Source: Bacteroidota bacterium
Lineage (GTDB): Bacteria; Bacteroidota; Ignavibacteria; Kryptoniales; JAKASW01
Assembly (NCBI GenBank): GCA_021812985.1
Contig: JAKAMG010000006.1
Span: forward strand, 90,001 to 142,268
DNA: 52,268 bases
Direction: 5' to 3'
This document shows positions 32,861 to 42,507 of this stretch, one piece after another. The notes beneath the pieces are model-generated. The model was not told where the DNA came from, searched no databases, and was given only the letters and a program-made list of their open reading frames with translations. The position numbers and the translations under genes were made by a program. Position 1 is the first letter of the stretch. Each line of letters starts with the position of its first letter.

Positions 32861-34033
32861 ATGTCAAAGTCGGAAGGGCCCGGCATGGACCGAGCCGCGT
32901 CAGGCGCTTTAGTTACAGGTATCGAGAGAGAGATGCAGGAATCGCTTCTGGAAACCGGGGCCTTTGCGGGCGTCGAGGATATCTACGAAAAAGTTCTCGC
33001 CGGAGAGAGACTCAATCGCGAGGACGGGATGAGGCTTTATGAGACCGACAACCTTCTTGCGCTCGGTTTCATGGCAAATCTTGTCAGAGAGAGAATCAAC
33101 GGTTCGAACGCGTATTTCGTCAAGAACTATTATCTGAACTACTCGAACATCTGCGAGCTCGACTGCAAGTTCTGCTCCTTCTATCGGAAGGAAGGGGAAG
33201 ATGGAGCGTTCCTAATGAGCCTCGATCAGATATTTGAAACGGTCAGAGCCGACAAGGAAAACATCACGGAGATGCACATGGTCGGGGGACTGCACAACGG
33301 ACTCCCCTACGACTATTACCTGAATCTTCTCCGCGGAATAAAGAAGATCGATCCGAGAATTCACATCAAGGCTTTCACTGCCGTTGAGATCGATTTCTTC
33401 GCGAGGCTTTACGGGCTGTCGATAGAGAAGGTGCTGCTAGACCTCAAGGAGGCGGGACTCGATGCGATGCCCGGCGGCGGCGCTGAAATATTCAGCGAGC
33501 GCGTTCGGGCCAAGATGTTTGCGGACAAGATCGGAGCCGACCAGTGGATCCACGTCATAAAGACTGCCCACAAGGTCGGAATCCCTTCAAATGCCACCAT
33601 GCTTTACGGGCATATGGAACGTGTCGACGAAAGAGTAGACCATCTTATCCGTCTACGCGAAGTTCAGGACGAAACGAAGGGCTTCTTTGCCTTCATTCCG
33701 CTTGCCTATCACCCTCACATGGAGGACTCCACGCAGTGGGCAACCGGCATAGACAACCTCAAGAGCATCGCCGTCAGCAGGTTGATGCTTGATAATTTTC
33801 CGCATATAAAAGCTTACTGGATTTCGATGGGTCCGAAAGTGGCGCAAATCAGCCTCGGTTTCGGTGCGGACGATTTGGACGGCACCGTAAGAGACGAACG
33901 CGTCTTCAGAATGGCGGGGGCTTCGACCGAGACTGCTCTCACAAAAAAACAGCTTGTCAAACTCATCAAGGACGCGGGGCGCATCCCAATCGAACGCGAC
34001 GCACTTTATCACACACTGGAAAGCTTTGCCTGA
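32861..34033 (+). CDS. mqnE: Aminodeoxyfutalosine synthase
   Basis: The product is 390 residues, a radical SAM enzyme with the CxxxCxxC cluster motif in CELDCKFCSF near residue 98. It joins SAM with the MqnA product to make aminofutalosine in the futalosine route to menaquinone. MHMVGGLHNGLPYDYY, AFTAVEIDFFARL and a C-terminal FGADDLDGT segment are family features. The start at 32861 lacks a strong ribosome binding site; ATG 32885 is possible. mqnA follows 29 bases downstream. Confidence 0.95.
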   Translation: MSKSEGPGMDRAASGALVTGIEREMQESLLETGAFAGVEDIYEKVLAGERLNREDGMRLYETDNLLALGFMANLVRERINGSNAYFVKNYYLNYSNICELDCKFCSFYRKEGEDGAFLMSLDQIFETVRADKENITEMHMVGGLHNGLPYDYYLNLLRGIKKIDPRIHIKAFTAVEIDFFARLYGLSIEKVLLDLKEAGLDAMPGGGAEIFSERVRAKMFADKIGADQWIHVIKTAHKVGIPSNATMLYGHMERVDERVDHLIRLREVQDETKGFFAFIPLAYHPHMEDSTQWATGIDNLKSIAVSRLMLDNFPHIKAYWISMGPKVAQISLGFGADDLDGTVRDERVFRMAGASTETALTKKQLVKLIKDAGRIPIERDALYHTLESFA

Positions 34034-34062
34034 GCCAAAAGCCGGGCAAGGAGGCGAAAGAA

Positions 34063-34920
34063 ATGTCGGATCCAAAAGATCTATCACCCAAAAGAAAACT
34101 GGGAGCTGTCAGCTTTCTCAATACAAAGCCTCTCATCTACGGATTGGAGAGGAATCTCTTCCCACACAATTTTGAAATCACTAAGGCCATCCCGTCATCG
34201 CTCGCCGTAGAGTTGACTGCAGGGAGGCTTGATGTGGCACTCGTCCCCTCCATAGCCTACGCCAAGAACAGCCCCTCATTGAGGATTGTGCCGGAGTGTG
34301 GGATCATAGCGCACGGTGCCGTCGACAGCATCAGACTTTATTTTAATAAAGACCTCAGGAGTATCCGCACGGTCGCGCTGGACATAAGCTCAATGACCTC
34401 CGTCGTACTGACCAAGATAATCCTCGCTGAGAGATACGAGATCAAGCCGCAGTTTATCGCCTCTGAACCTGATCTTAAGAAGATGCTTTCTATCGCTGAT
34501 GCCGCACTGATGATCGGGGACAACGCGCTTTTCAAGACCGGGTCTGCCTCAGGGAACTACCTCGACCTTGCTGAAGAGTGGTTCGACATGACCGGCCTCC
34601 CTTTCGTCTTTGCCGTTTGGGCGGGAAGACCGGGAGCACTCAGCCTGGATGACACACAGGCAATCATATCTTCGAAGAATCTTGGGCTAGACAATATTGA
34701 CGAGGTCTGCAGGGCGGCGGCCGAGGAGTATGGCGCCGAATTCGGTCTCGTCAAGAGATACCTCACGGAAAACATACAATTCGATCTCGGTGAACGTGAA
34801 ATCGCCGGAATGTCCCACTATTTTGAACTCGCCTTCTATCACGGCGCCCTCGAGTACCTACCTGCGCTGAATTTCTACCCGTTGGAAGCCGCGACCGGCA
34901 AATCCTCCCCTCAGGACTGA
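34063..34920 (+). CDS. mqnA: Chorismate dehydratase (menaquinone, futalosine route)
   Basis: The product is 285 residues with a periplasmic-binding-protein-like fold. LGAVSFLNTKPLIYGL at the N-terminus and a VALVPSIAYA segment near residue 58 are family signatures. It dehydrates chorismate to 3-enolpyruvylbenzoate, the substrate for MqnE encoded just upstream. AAGGAGGCGAAAGAA precedes the ATG. The other mqn genes are not in the window. Confidence 0.95.
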   Translation: MSDPKDLSPKRKLGAVSFLNTKPLIYGLERNLFPHNFEITKAIPSSLAVELTAGRLDVALVPSIAYAKNSPSLRIVPECGIIAHGAVDSIRLYFNKDLRSIRTVALDISSMTSVVLTKIILAERYEIKPQFIASEPDLKKMLSIADAALMIGDNALFKTGSASGNYLDLAEEWFDMTGLPFVFAVWAGRPGALSLDDTQAIISSKNLGLDNIDEVCRAAAEEYGAEFGLVKRYLTENIQFDLGEREIAGMSHYFELAFYHGALEYLPALNFYPLEAATGKSSPQD

Positions 34921-34924
34921 TAAA

Positions 34925-34954
34925 TTGTAACAAAACGCCTTGAATCCGTAGATT
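34925..34954 (+). promoter_or_regulatory. Candidate promoter for the repeat/barrel protein gene
   Basis: TTGTAA at 34925-34930, an 18-base spacer and TAGATT at 34949-34954. It lies 24 bases before the ATG, within the short gap after mqnA. Confidence 0.3.
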
Positions 34955-34977
34955 CTCAGAGAAAAGGAGTTTTGAAA

Positions 34978-36672
34978 ATGAAATGGTCGGTTTTGTGCCT
35001 TGCACTCCTTACCATGTGTGTGGCGTTTTCTACCGCATCCGCCCAGGGGAAGGACTCAACTTACTCTGACCAGGGGAGGCTGATCGATTCACTCAGATCT
35101 GAAGTGAAGAAGATAGAGAGCTCCTATCGTCTCCTCAAACAGAGAACAGATTCAACGAAGGAGTTCAGCGAGTCGGACAGGGAAGAGTTGGATAAGCTGT
35201 CACAAGAAATGAGCCAGCTGAGCGACGAGATCCGTGAGGCCAACGAGGACGCCAGTCGGCTGGCGAGGGAGGCAGCGGATGTATACGATGTTCAGGATGC
35301 TGCCGTGCGCCGAGGAGATTACACCCTTGAAGAGGGGGACGTGATGGAGAGGGACGTCAAGGTGCTCAATGGCGATGCGTTCATATACGGCACAGTCGAA
35401 GGAAGCATCATTGTCGTGAACGGCGACGCCTTCATCCGCAATACGGCGAAAGTGGAAGGCGATGTCGTTGTAATAAACGGTAAGGCGCATGTCAGCGGCG
35501 ACGCGAAGATTGAGGGAAACGTAGTGGAGCGCGGAGGAACCGAGCTGGAGGCGAGGCATTCAATCACGCACTCGCTTAAGTTGACTGATAATCCGGAACT
35601 ATGGCGCGATCATAACTTTATATTTGAACATATCGCCGCTGACTACAACAGGGTTGATGGACTCTTCCTCGGGCTTGGACAGAACAAGGAATACTTTTGG
35701 AGCGGCGCGGAATCCATTTCGCCTTTCGGATTTGCCGGCTATGCGTTCTCCCTCCATCGCTGGAGATATCAGCTAGGCCTCGACAAATGGTTCGGAAATG
35801 AAAATAGATTCGAGGTCGGCTTCGAGGGGCACTCGCTTACCGATTCCAAGGATTACTGGATAATTGGCCCTAAGGAGAACTCTCTCTATTCAATCCTCGC
35901 GAGAGAAGATTTCATGGACTACTTCTCGCGGGACGGAGTCTCGTTCCATCTTGCACAGTATTACCAGATGGATTCGAGGGTGACGCTGAGTTTTGACGTC
36001 GACAAATATTCGTCTCTGTCAAGAAATGCCACATGGTCCATATTTGGCGGGCACAAGTCTTTCCGTGAGAATCCCGCGGTTCAGGAGGGATGGATGCGAA
36101 GCGTCGTCCTTGATCTCCAGCACCGTGAGTACAAAGGCGATGCGAGACGTGCGGGTTGGCTGGCAGATCTGCGCGGTGAAGCCACCGTCAGCGGCGCGTA
36201 TGATTTCAGGATGATTACTGCAGAGTTCGTGAGGTACCAGCCGCTGTTCAAGGGACTCCAGCTAAACTTGCGGCTTAGGGCCGGGACGTCAGACGCCATC
36301 CTCCCGCTTCAACGAACATACCAGATAGGCGGCTTCAATACGCTGAACGCTTTTCCGTACAAGGAGTTTTCCGGGAACAGGCTCCTTCTCTGCAACTTCG
36401 AGCTTCTCCTCAGTCCCGACCTGTTCAGGCGCACGAGCATCTTCCCGCTAAACACCGTGACGCTTATACTGTTTGGTGATGCCGGAGAGGTTCACGATGC
36501 AGGCGCGGCGGGAATCGCGAGCGGATGGGACTTCGTCAAGCTAAGTACTCTAAAATCGGATTATGGTGTCGGGGTGGGGAACGGGAGCGGAAGCTTCAGG
36601 ATATTTCTTGCTTGGAGGACTGATATCAGCGCATCTCCCACGTTTGGCGTGCGCGTCTCCAGACCATTTTGA
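34978..36672 (+). CDS. Outer-membrane barrel protein with coiled coil and polymer-forming-like repeats
   Basis: The product is 564 residues. Its parts are a signal peptide (1-23, ending ASAQ), a coiled coil (about 30-103), a short beta-helical repeat region (118-187) and an Omp85/surface-antigen-like barrel (about 215-564) ending in a terminal Phe (VRVSRPF). The repeats have the form NGDAFIYGTVEGSIIVVNGD, then AKVEGDVVVINGKAHVSGDAKIEGNVV, resembling bactofilin or polymer-forming domains. AAAAGGAG eight bases upstream supports ATG 34978 over TTG 34972. The barrel part is recognisable as BamA/TamA-like only by strand pattern; no POTRA domain is visible. Confidence 0.82.
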   Translation: MKWSVLCLALLTMCVAFSTASAQGKDSTYSDQGRLIDSLRSEVKKIESSYRLLKQRTDSTKEFSESDREELDKLSQEMSQLSDEIREANEDASRLAREAADVYDVQDAAVRRGDYTLEEGDVMERDVKVLNGDAFIYGTVEGSIIVVNGDAFIRNTAKVEGDVVVINGKAHVSGDAKIEGNVVERGGTELEARHSITHSLKLTDNPELWRDHNFIFEHIAADYNRVDGLFLGLGQNKEYFWSGAESISPFGFAGYAFSLHRWRYQLGLDKWFGNENRFEVGFEGHSLTDSKDYWIIGPKENSLYSILAREDFMDYFSRDGVSFHLAQYYQMDSRVTLSFDVDKYSSLSRNATWSIFGGHKSFRENPAVQEGWMRSVVLDLQHREYKGDARRAGWLADLRGEATVSGAYDFRMITAEFVRYQPLFKGLQLNLRLRAGTSDAILPLQRTYQIGGFNTLNAFPYKEFSGNRLLLCNFELLLSPDLFRRTSIFPLNTVTLILFGDAGEVHDAGAAGIASGWDFVKLSTLKSDYGVGVGNGSGSFRIFLAWRTDISASPTFGVRVSRPF

Positions 36673-36716
36673 GCACTACTGCCAGGTCTCAAGATTCGGG
36701 AATTGTTGGCAAATGA

Positions 36717-36749
36717 AAAGGTGTGCGGATGACACTCACGCACACCTTT
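36717..36749 (-). terminator. 11-bp hairpin terminator between convergent genes
   Basis: AAAGGTGTGCG at 36717-36727 pairs perfectly with CGCACACCTTT at 36739-36749. On the minus strand it is followed by TCATTT, giving a U-rich tail for the glutamate dehydrogenase transcript. It probably works for both convergent genes. Confidence 0.7.
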
Positions 36750-36776
36750 CAGGAAACTAAGAGCCCTATCGGTATA

Positions 36777-38198
36777 TTAGGGGAATATCCCGAGTTCCAT
36801 GTAAGCCGTCGCGATTTTCTCTATCGCGTTCAGGAATGCTGCGGTCCTGAGATCAGGGATCTTTGGGTTACTCTTCTTTATGTCCCGTATCTGGTTGTAC
36901 GCGCCAGTCATGGTCTCCTCTAGTCCGGAGTTGACGAGATCTATTTCGTCAGGGCCTTTGGTGATGGCGACCCTTTCATGTTCCTTGAAGGACCTCCCGG
37001 TAGATTCCTCGACAGCTCGAAGCATCTTGTCGAATGCCGAATGTTCGAATCGCTTGTCCATTCTTCCGAACCTGACGTGCGAGAGATTTTTCAGCCACTC
37101 GAAGTAGGAGACGGTAACTCCCCCGGCGTTGAGGTACATATCCGGTATGACCATGACCCTCTTCTTGAGGAGTATTTCCTCCGCGTCCACGGTTGTCGGG
37201 CCGTTGGCCCCTTCGCCGATGATCTTCGCCTTTATCCGCGGAGCGTTGGATTGGGTTATCTGTTCTTCGAGCGCGGCAGGTATCAGTATGTCGCAATCCA
37301 GCTCAAGTGCTTCTAACGAGTTGGGGACGTCCGTGGCGCCGGGGAACTTCAATATGGAGCCAGTCTCCTTCCGGTGTTTAACGACCGCGTCGAGGTCGAG
37401 TCCCTTAGGGTTGTAGATCGCTCCTTCGTACTCGGCAAGTGCCACTATCACGCCGCCGCCTTCCTGGCAAAACTTGGCTGCGTGGTATCCGACGTTGCCC
37501 AGTCCCTGTACCACAATCCTTTTTCCCGCGAGACCCTTGGTCAGTCCGAGCGCCTTCATGTCCTCACTATTGTCGCAGGCTTCCTGCAGGCCGTAGAAAA
37601 TTCCTCGACCGGTTGCTTCCGTTCTGCCGCGGACTCCTCCTTCTGCGACGGGCTTACCCGTGACGCATGCGAGGGCATCGATCCTGCCGGGGTTAAAGGT
37701 CGCGTACGTGTCGGCTATCCACGCCATCTCGCGCGGGCCGGAGCCGTAATCCGGTGCGGGGACGTCCACGCCGGGTCCAATGTAGTTCTTTCTGATGAGC
37801 TCCGAAGTGTAGCGCCTTGTGATCAGCTCCACATCATTCGCGCCGTAGTTCTTGGGATTGAATTTGATTGCTCCCTTGGCGCCACCGAATGGAACATCCA
37901 CGACCGCGCACTTGTAAGTCATAAGGGCGGCGAGTGCCTTCACCTCGTCCTCGTCGACGTTTTCTGAATAACGTATTCCTCCCTTTACGGGGAGTTTGTG
38001 GTAGCTATGCTCCACCCGCCATCCACGCAGGACCTCGAGTCCCCTGGATGTCCTAACTGGGAATTGAAACGAGTATACGCTGTTGCACCCTTTGATTTGT
38101 TCGAGCAGACCTTTTGGGTGGCTCGTGAACTGTGCCGCTTTGTCGAAATTCCGGTTTACATTTTCGAAAAAGCTGATCCCGTTCTTGGAATTGCTCAT
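36777..38198 (-). CDS. Glu/Leu/Phe/Val family dehydrogenase, probably glutamate dehydrogenase
   Basis: The product is 473 residues, of the hexameric family size plus an N-terminal extension of about 40. Signature segments are [11 protein letters not shown] near 75 (substrate-binding Lys), [10 protein letters not shown] near 103, VPAPDYGSG near 145 (catalytic Asp) and [14 protein letters not shown] near 230 (Rossmann GxGxxG for NAD(P)). It reversibly deaminates glutamate to 2-oxoglutarate. It is a single gene with a convergent neighbour downstream and the YbjQ gene upstream on the same strand. Confidence 0.93.
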   Translation of the reverse strand: MSNSKNGISFFENVNRNFDKAAQFTSHPKGLLEQIKGCNSVYSFQFPVRTSRGLEVLRGWRVEHSYHKLPVKGGIRYSENVDEDEVKALAALMTYKCAVVDVPFGGAKGAIKFNPKNYGANDVELITRRYTSELIRKNYIGPGVDVPAPDYGSGPREMAWIADTYATFNPGRIDALACVTGKPVAEGGVRGRTEATGRGIFYGLQEACDNSEDMKALGLTKGLAGKRIVVQGLGNVGYHAAKFCQEGGGVIVALAEYEGAIYNPKGLDLDAVVKHRKETGSILKFPGATDVPNSLEALELDCDILIPAALEEQITQSNAPRIKAKIIGEGANGPTTVDAEEILLKKRVMVIPDMYLNAGGVTVSYFEWLKNLSHVRFGRMDKRFEHSAFDKMLRAVEESTGRSFKEHERVAITKGPDEIDLVNSGLEETMTGAYNQIRDIKKSNPKIPDLRTAAFLNAIEKIATAYMELGIFP

Positions 38199-38383
38199 AA
38201 ATGTACCCTGTCCTTTTTTGAGGAAGTGATTCAGTCAGTTCAAAGAGGCTCTGTAAGCCGACTTAAAATCGTGTCCAAATTTAGCAGGTATGCCCGATCT
38301 TAAAAATGCAACCCGCGGAACGATCTCAGTCGGGGCCGCCAATTTCTGGCCGCATCCCCATATTTCGGAACTTCTCTCTGAAA

Positions 38384-38713
38384 CTAAATCCGGGAAACGG
38401 TCACCGCGGTTCCGTAGCAGAGTACTTCCGTGACTCCGTTCATGAGTTCCGTGGCGTCATATCTGACCCCAATGACGGCATTCGCGCCGAGTTGCTCAGC
38501 GTGATCGACCATCATGTCGAAAGCCTCCTGCCGGCTCTTCTCGCATAACTCAGTGAATAGCGTGATGTTACCGCCGAAGAGAGTCTGAAGCGAACCGCCG
38601 ATCGTGCCGAACACCGAACGAGAACGAACAGTTATTCCCCTTACGACACCGAGTTGTCTCGCCACCTTGTAGCCGGTCAGGTCGAATGTGGTTGTCGTCA
38701 TTGCATGATCCAT
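38384..38713 (-). CDS. YbjQ/UPF0145 family protein
   Basis: The product is 109 residues from the ATG at 38713, which has AGAGGAG seven bases upstream; ATG 38701 is a second possibility. It matches the YbjQ family of heavy-metal-binding-domain-like proteins: [20 protein letters not shown] near the start, a helical [17 protein letters not shown] segment and [11 protein letters not shown]. Members form pentamers; the function is unknown. The gene has its own short unit upstream of glutamate dehydrogenase. Confidence 0.9.
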   Translation of the reverse strand: MDHAMTTTTFDLTGYKVARQLGVVRGITVRSRSVFGTIGGSLQTLFGGNITLFTELCEKSRQEAFDMMVDHAEQLGANAVIGVRYDATELMNGVTEVLCYGTAVTVSRI

Positions 38714-38854
38714 CGTGATACTCCTCTTCTTGAATGGGATGTGAAGAATTGTTGAGTGAATATACCGGCAGGCTTCGAAAATCACAATTCGATTCTTGGA
38801 TGTGGTGAATTGCCCGGGGGTTACTTAAATTTTAAGCCAACAGATGAGGGTTAA

Positions 38855-40612
38855 ATGAAATATATCCGGCCTGCCGTCCTTGTTTTCCTGGCATTCTACC
38901 TGTCGTCCTGCTCAGTCAGGAAATCTAACGTCGATCTTGTTTTATTGAACGGAGACATACAGACGCTCGACTCGAATTTTCCAGAAGCCGAGGCTGTGGC
39001 GGTTGATGGTGGCAGGATAGTAGGTGTTGGAACCAACTCCGCGGTGGAATCTCATTTTTCCGGAAGGATCACCATAGACCTACACGGCGCATACGTCCTC
39101 CCGGGCCTCACAGACGGCCACGCGCATATTCTGGAATTAGGAATGAGTCTGAGGACGCTCGACCTCACGTCTGCCCGGTCACCTCAGGAGGCCGCAAGGC
39201 TGGTCGAAGAAGCCACCGCGAGGACTAGGCTCGGCGGCTGGATCAGAGGAAGCGGATGGGATGCCGCTTCATGGCGTGGACAACTGCAGAGCATGACAGG
39301 GCTCCTTGACAAGGCAGCTCCTGATAATTTTGTCCTTCTGGTCAGTGCGGATGGAGGAGCAGTGTGGGTCAATTCCAAGGTACTGGAACTGGCAGGCGTT
39401 ACCCGTACCACCAAATCGCCTGAAGGTGGTCAGATTATAAAGGACTCTCGCGGTAACCTGACAGGCGTATTGACGGGCTCGGCTGTCGGGCTCATAACGC
39501 ACAGTATTCCCGCTCCGTCAGAGAGCGAGATAGAGGATGCGATACTCGCTGCGTGCGACACATGCGCGCGCTACGGTCTGACGGAGGTCCAAGATGCAGG
39601 CGTCGATTCTAGAACGCTCGAGGCTTACAGGCTTCTCGCCGATCAGGGAAGGTTGAAGCTGAGGGTATACGCGATGTATGACGGAAACGACAGCACATTG
39701 CCGGCAATGCTTAAGAAGGGGATACTTGTCGACTACAAGGACTACCTTACGATGAGAGCGGTAAGAGTTGACATGGACGGTCCGTTGCGGACAAGGCAGG
39801 CTGCTCTTGTGCGCGAGTATTCAGATGCACCTGGGCAGTACGGATCCACAAACCTCGGAGAGAAGGATCTGGAGAACCTGACGATAGCATCGCTTTCTTC
39901 CGGGTTTCAGGTCTGCACAGAAGCACGCGGCGATAGAGCGTGCGATGTCGCGCTGAATGCATACGAGAAGGCGTTGCGCGCGACTGGGGAATCGGACGCG
40001 AGGTTGAGGATCGAGGGGACGGAAGTCCTTCTCACGAGCGATGTCCCTAGGTTCAGCGCGCTTGGTATCCTCCCGTCAAGCGAGGCGAATGATTTTGCTT
40101 CGTCCATGTTCTGGTTGGAGTCGAGGCTCGGGAGCCGGAGGATCAGAAATGCTTATCCCTGGCAGGCCCTGATTCAGGAGGGCGCAGTAATAATTGGCGG
40201 ATCAGGATTCCCGGAAAACAGTGTCGACCCGCGCCTCGGAATCTACACGTCAATAGCGAGAAAAGACATGTTTGGTAACCCGAAATCGTATTCGGATGCC
40301 CGGAAATATTTCGAGCTGACAGCTGATGCCGCCGCAGACAGCTCTCTTTTCGACGGAGGGTTCGTGCCGCGTGAGGGAATGACGCTCGACCAGGCGCTGA
40401 AGTCGTTCACTGTCTGGCCCGCGTACGGGGCGTTCCAGGAAAAGACAAAGGGGACAATCTCCGTAGGGAAATACGCGGACTTCACGCTGTTCAAGTCAGA
40501 TCTACGCAGGATTCCCGTCGGAGCCATACCGGCTGACGAGGTACTCGCCACGCTGGTCGGCGGTCATCTCGTCTACATTAGCCCGTCAGCAGGGGAACTG
40601 AGCGTCAAGTAA
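38855..40612 (+). CDS. Amidohydrolase-family (YtcJ-like) lipoprotein, active site degraded
   Basis: The product is 585 residues. A lipoprotein signal ends at Cys19 (YLSSC). The body aligns by eye along its whole length with YtcJ-type Amidohydro_3 enzymes: PGLTDGHAHILELG, WVNSKVLELAGV, GDRACDVALNAYEKAL, a GTISVGKYADFTLF tail. Only the HxH (89-91) survives of the metal site. DGH has become DGG (168), VHDAG has become VQDAG (246), the Lys before DG is Arg (304), HAIGD is EARGD (356), EHAQ is EGTE (388), the next conserved His is Asp413, and the late SD is SG (451). The frame is intact, so this seems a maintained non-catalytic protein rather than decay. Alternatives are unusual catalysis or a binding role. 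Confidence 0.85.
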   Translation: MKYIRPAVLVFLAFYLSSCSVRKSNVDLVLLNGDIQTLDSNFPEAEAVAVDGGRIVGVGTNSAVESHFSGRITIDLHGAYVLPGLTDGHAHILELGMSLRTLDLTSARSPQEAARLVEEATARTRLGGWIRGSGWDAASWRGQLQSMTGLLDKAAPDNFVLLVSADGGAVWVNSKVLELAGVTRTTKSPEGGQIIKDSRGNLTGVLTGSAVGLITHSIPAPSESEIEDAILAACDTCARYGLTEVQDAGVDSRTLEAYRLLADQGRLKLRVYAMYDGNDSTLPAMLKKGILVDYKDYLTMRAVRVDMDGPLRTRQAALVREYSDAPGQYGSTNLGEKDLENLTIASLSSGFQVCTEARGDRACDVALNAYEKALRATGESDARLRIEGTEVLLTSDVPRFSALGILPSSEANDFASSMFWLESRLGSRRIRNAYPWQALIQEGAVIIGGSGFPENSVDPRLGIYTSIARKDMFGNPKSYSDARKYFELTADAAADSSLFDGGFVPREGMTLDQALKSFTVWPAYGAFQEKTKGTISVGKYADFTLFKSDLRRIPVGAIPADEVLATLVGGHLVYISPSAGELSVK

Positions 40613-40660
40613 AGCAATGAAAGCAAACCATTGTCGTGTTGATATTAGCAGGAGTATCCC

Positions 40661-41143
40661 ATGGAACTGAAGGTTGTAAAGATCAGAAAACCGGAAGATG
40701 TGAATTTCATCCTCGGGCAGGCCCATTTCATAAAGACTGTCGAGGACCTTCACGAAGCAATAGTTCAGACTGTGCCGCAGATGAAGTTCGGCATCGCTTT
40801 TTGCGAGTCATCTGGCCCGGCACTGGTCAGGTTCACCGGCAACGATGATGAACTCATCGAGCTCGCAAAAGGATGCGCGATGGATATTTCAGCCGGCCAT
40901 TCTTTTGTCATATTCATGAGAGACGGTTTCCCGGTCAATATCCTCAACGCGGTGAAATCTGTGCCGGAGGTCGCGAACGTCTACTGCGCGACGGGCAACC
41001 CGGCGGAAGTCGTCATAGCCGAAACGGAACAGGGTCGCGGAATTCTCGGAGTAATTGACGGTGTCAGAACCAAAGGAATTGAGAATGACGCGGACAAAAA
41101 CGCCAGGCACGATTTCCTTCGCAAGATAGGGTACAAGCTGTAA
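40661..41143 (+). CDS. Adenosine-specific kinase family protein (DUF355)
   Basis: The product is 160 residues and matches the small adenosine-specific kinase family first characterised in archaea. VNFILGQAHFIKTVEDLHEAI, PQMKFGIAFCESSGPALVRFTGND and FPVNILNAVKSVPEVANVYCATGNP are typical. It would phosphorylate adenosine, but bacterial members are little studied. CAGGAGTATCCC precedes the ATG. It lies 48 bases after the pseudo-amidohydrolase gene, possibly co-transcribed. Confidence 0.88.
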   Translation: MELKVVKIRKPEDVNFILGQAHFIKTVEDLHEAIVQTVPQMKFGIAFCESSGPALVRFTGNDDELIELAKGCAMDISAGHSFVIFMRDGFPVNILNAVKSVPEVANVYCATGNPAEVVIAETEQGRGILGVIDGVRTKGIENDADKNARHDFLRKIGYKL

Positions 41144-41171
41144 TAGAGAACTTCTAGTTAAGCTCGCCGTC

Positions 41172-41177
41172 TATAAT
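41172..41177 (+). promoter_or_regulatory. Consensus -10 element upstream of the efflux operon
   Basis: A perfect TATAAT lies 20 bases before the ATG of the TolC-like gene. No good -35 is found at 16-18 bases upstream, so the promoter may need an activator. Confidence 0.35.
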
Positions 41178-41197
41178 CACAATTAACGTTGGAGACA

Positions 41198-42490
41198 ATG
41201 AAGAACTATATACTTCTGTTATTGTGTCTTCCCATGATCGCGGTGGCTCAGGAGGACCGGGGCGTCGTCACGGGGGGACAGGGAGATACGCTTTCCTTAA
41301 AGCAGTGCATTCAGACTGCCTTGAAATATAATCCGCAAATCCGCGTTTCCCAGGGAGGATTCGAAGTGGCAGAGTCAAACCTCAAGCTGACAAGGTCTGC
41401 CCTCTTTCCTCAAATCAGCGGCACCGCCGGTGTCACAAGAAACGGCGGCACTTTCCTACTGGGTAATATCGTCCGGAACGGAAGCTTCGACAGTTACTCG
41501 GCCGGTCTTCAGGCTCAACAGCTGATTTTTGATTTCGGTAAAACCTACACGAGGCTCTCCGCCGGCTCTGACCTTGTTGACGCGGGGAAGCAGGACGTGA
41601 GGGCGACCAAGGAGGACGTAGTTGTCAACACATACATCGCTTACTATGGCTATCTTGCAGCCACGCGGTTGAGGGAGGTTGACACAGAGACTGTTCTGCA
41701 GGCAGAGGACCACCTCCGTCAGGCCGAGGCCTTCTACAAGGCGGGCACTGTTCCACGTTACGATGTCGTCAACGCAGAAGTGACCGTTGCGAACGCGAAG
41801 GTGAACCTGATACAGGCGGACAACAATGTCAAGCTCGCGAGGATTCAGCTGGAAAACGTCATGGGGACTAAACTTCCGGAGCCTTTCGCGTTGAGGGATA
41901 ATCTTGAAGTCACCCACGTGGATATCAGTTTGGAAACAGCTTTGGAGACGGCGATCAAAAATCGGCCGGAGCTTTTGGCGAGCCGCGCGCAGGTACAGGC
42001 TAACAAAGCGTTGTTGACCTCCGCATGGACGGCGAACCTGCCTAACATAAGTGCCACTGGCGCATACAACTGGCGCGGACTTGCCCCGACGCCGCTTTAC
42101 AGCGGATGGAACATCGGAGTAACTTTGAGCCTCCCAATCTTCGAGGGATTCGCTCTCGACGCCGGGATCGATCAGGCCAGAGCAAACCTGAAGAGCGCGG
42201 AAGCGTCTAACGATTTAGTTATGCAAACGCTCTACCTTAATGTCCAGCAGCAAGAGTTCGCTCTCGAGGAGGCAACGCAGCGAATAAAAGCTTCTAAGAA
42301 GCTTGTTGAACAGGCCGAGGAAGCTCTGCGTCTTGCGGTAGGGGAATACAATACGGGAAAGGGGAGCGCGCTCCAGACGACTGATGCCCAGGTCGCCCTC
42401 GCGAATGCCCGCATAACTTATATCGAGTCCCTTTACGATTACAACGTGTCATACGCCCAACTCGAGCGCGCGATGGGTGTGATTAAGTAA
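41198..42490 (+). CDS. TolC-family outer-membrane efflux protein
   Basis: The product is 430 residues. A signal peptide spans residues 1-18 (IAVAQ). Two repeats of the outer-membrane efflux protein domain follow, with long amphipathic helices (AEAFYKAGTVPRYDVVNAEVTVANAKVNLIQA and the matching LAVGEYNTGKGSALQTTDAQVALANARITYIESLYDYN). Trimers form the outer-membrane exit duct and periplasmic tunnel. It starts the efflux operon with adaptor, ATPase and permease. ATG 41198 is preferred; TTG 41189 is an alternative. Confidence 0.94.
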   Translation: MKNYILLLLCLPMIAVAQEDRGVVTGGQGDTLSLKQCIQTALKYNPQIRVSQGGFEVAESNLKLTRSALFPQISGTAGVTRNGGTFLLGNIVRNGSFDSYSAGLQAQQLIFDFGKTYTRLSAGSDLVDAGKQDVRATKEDVVVNTYIAYYGYLAATRLREVDTETVLQAEDHLRQAEAFYKAGTVPRYDVVNAEVTVANAKVNLIQADNNVKLARIQLENVMGTKLPEPFALRDNLEVTHVDISLETALETAIKNRPELLASRAQVQANKALLTSAWTANLPNISATGAYNWRGLAPTPLYSGWNIGVTLSLPIFEGFALDAGIDQARANLKSAEASNDLVMQTLYLNVQQQEFALEEATQRIKASKKLVEQAEEALRLAVGEYNTGKGSALQTTDAQVALANARITYIESLYDYNVSYAQLERAMGVIK

Positions 42491-42507
42491 AACCAAGAGA
42501 AAGAAAA

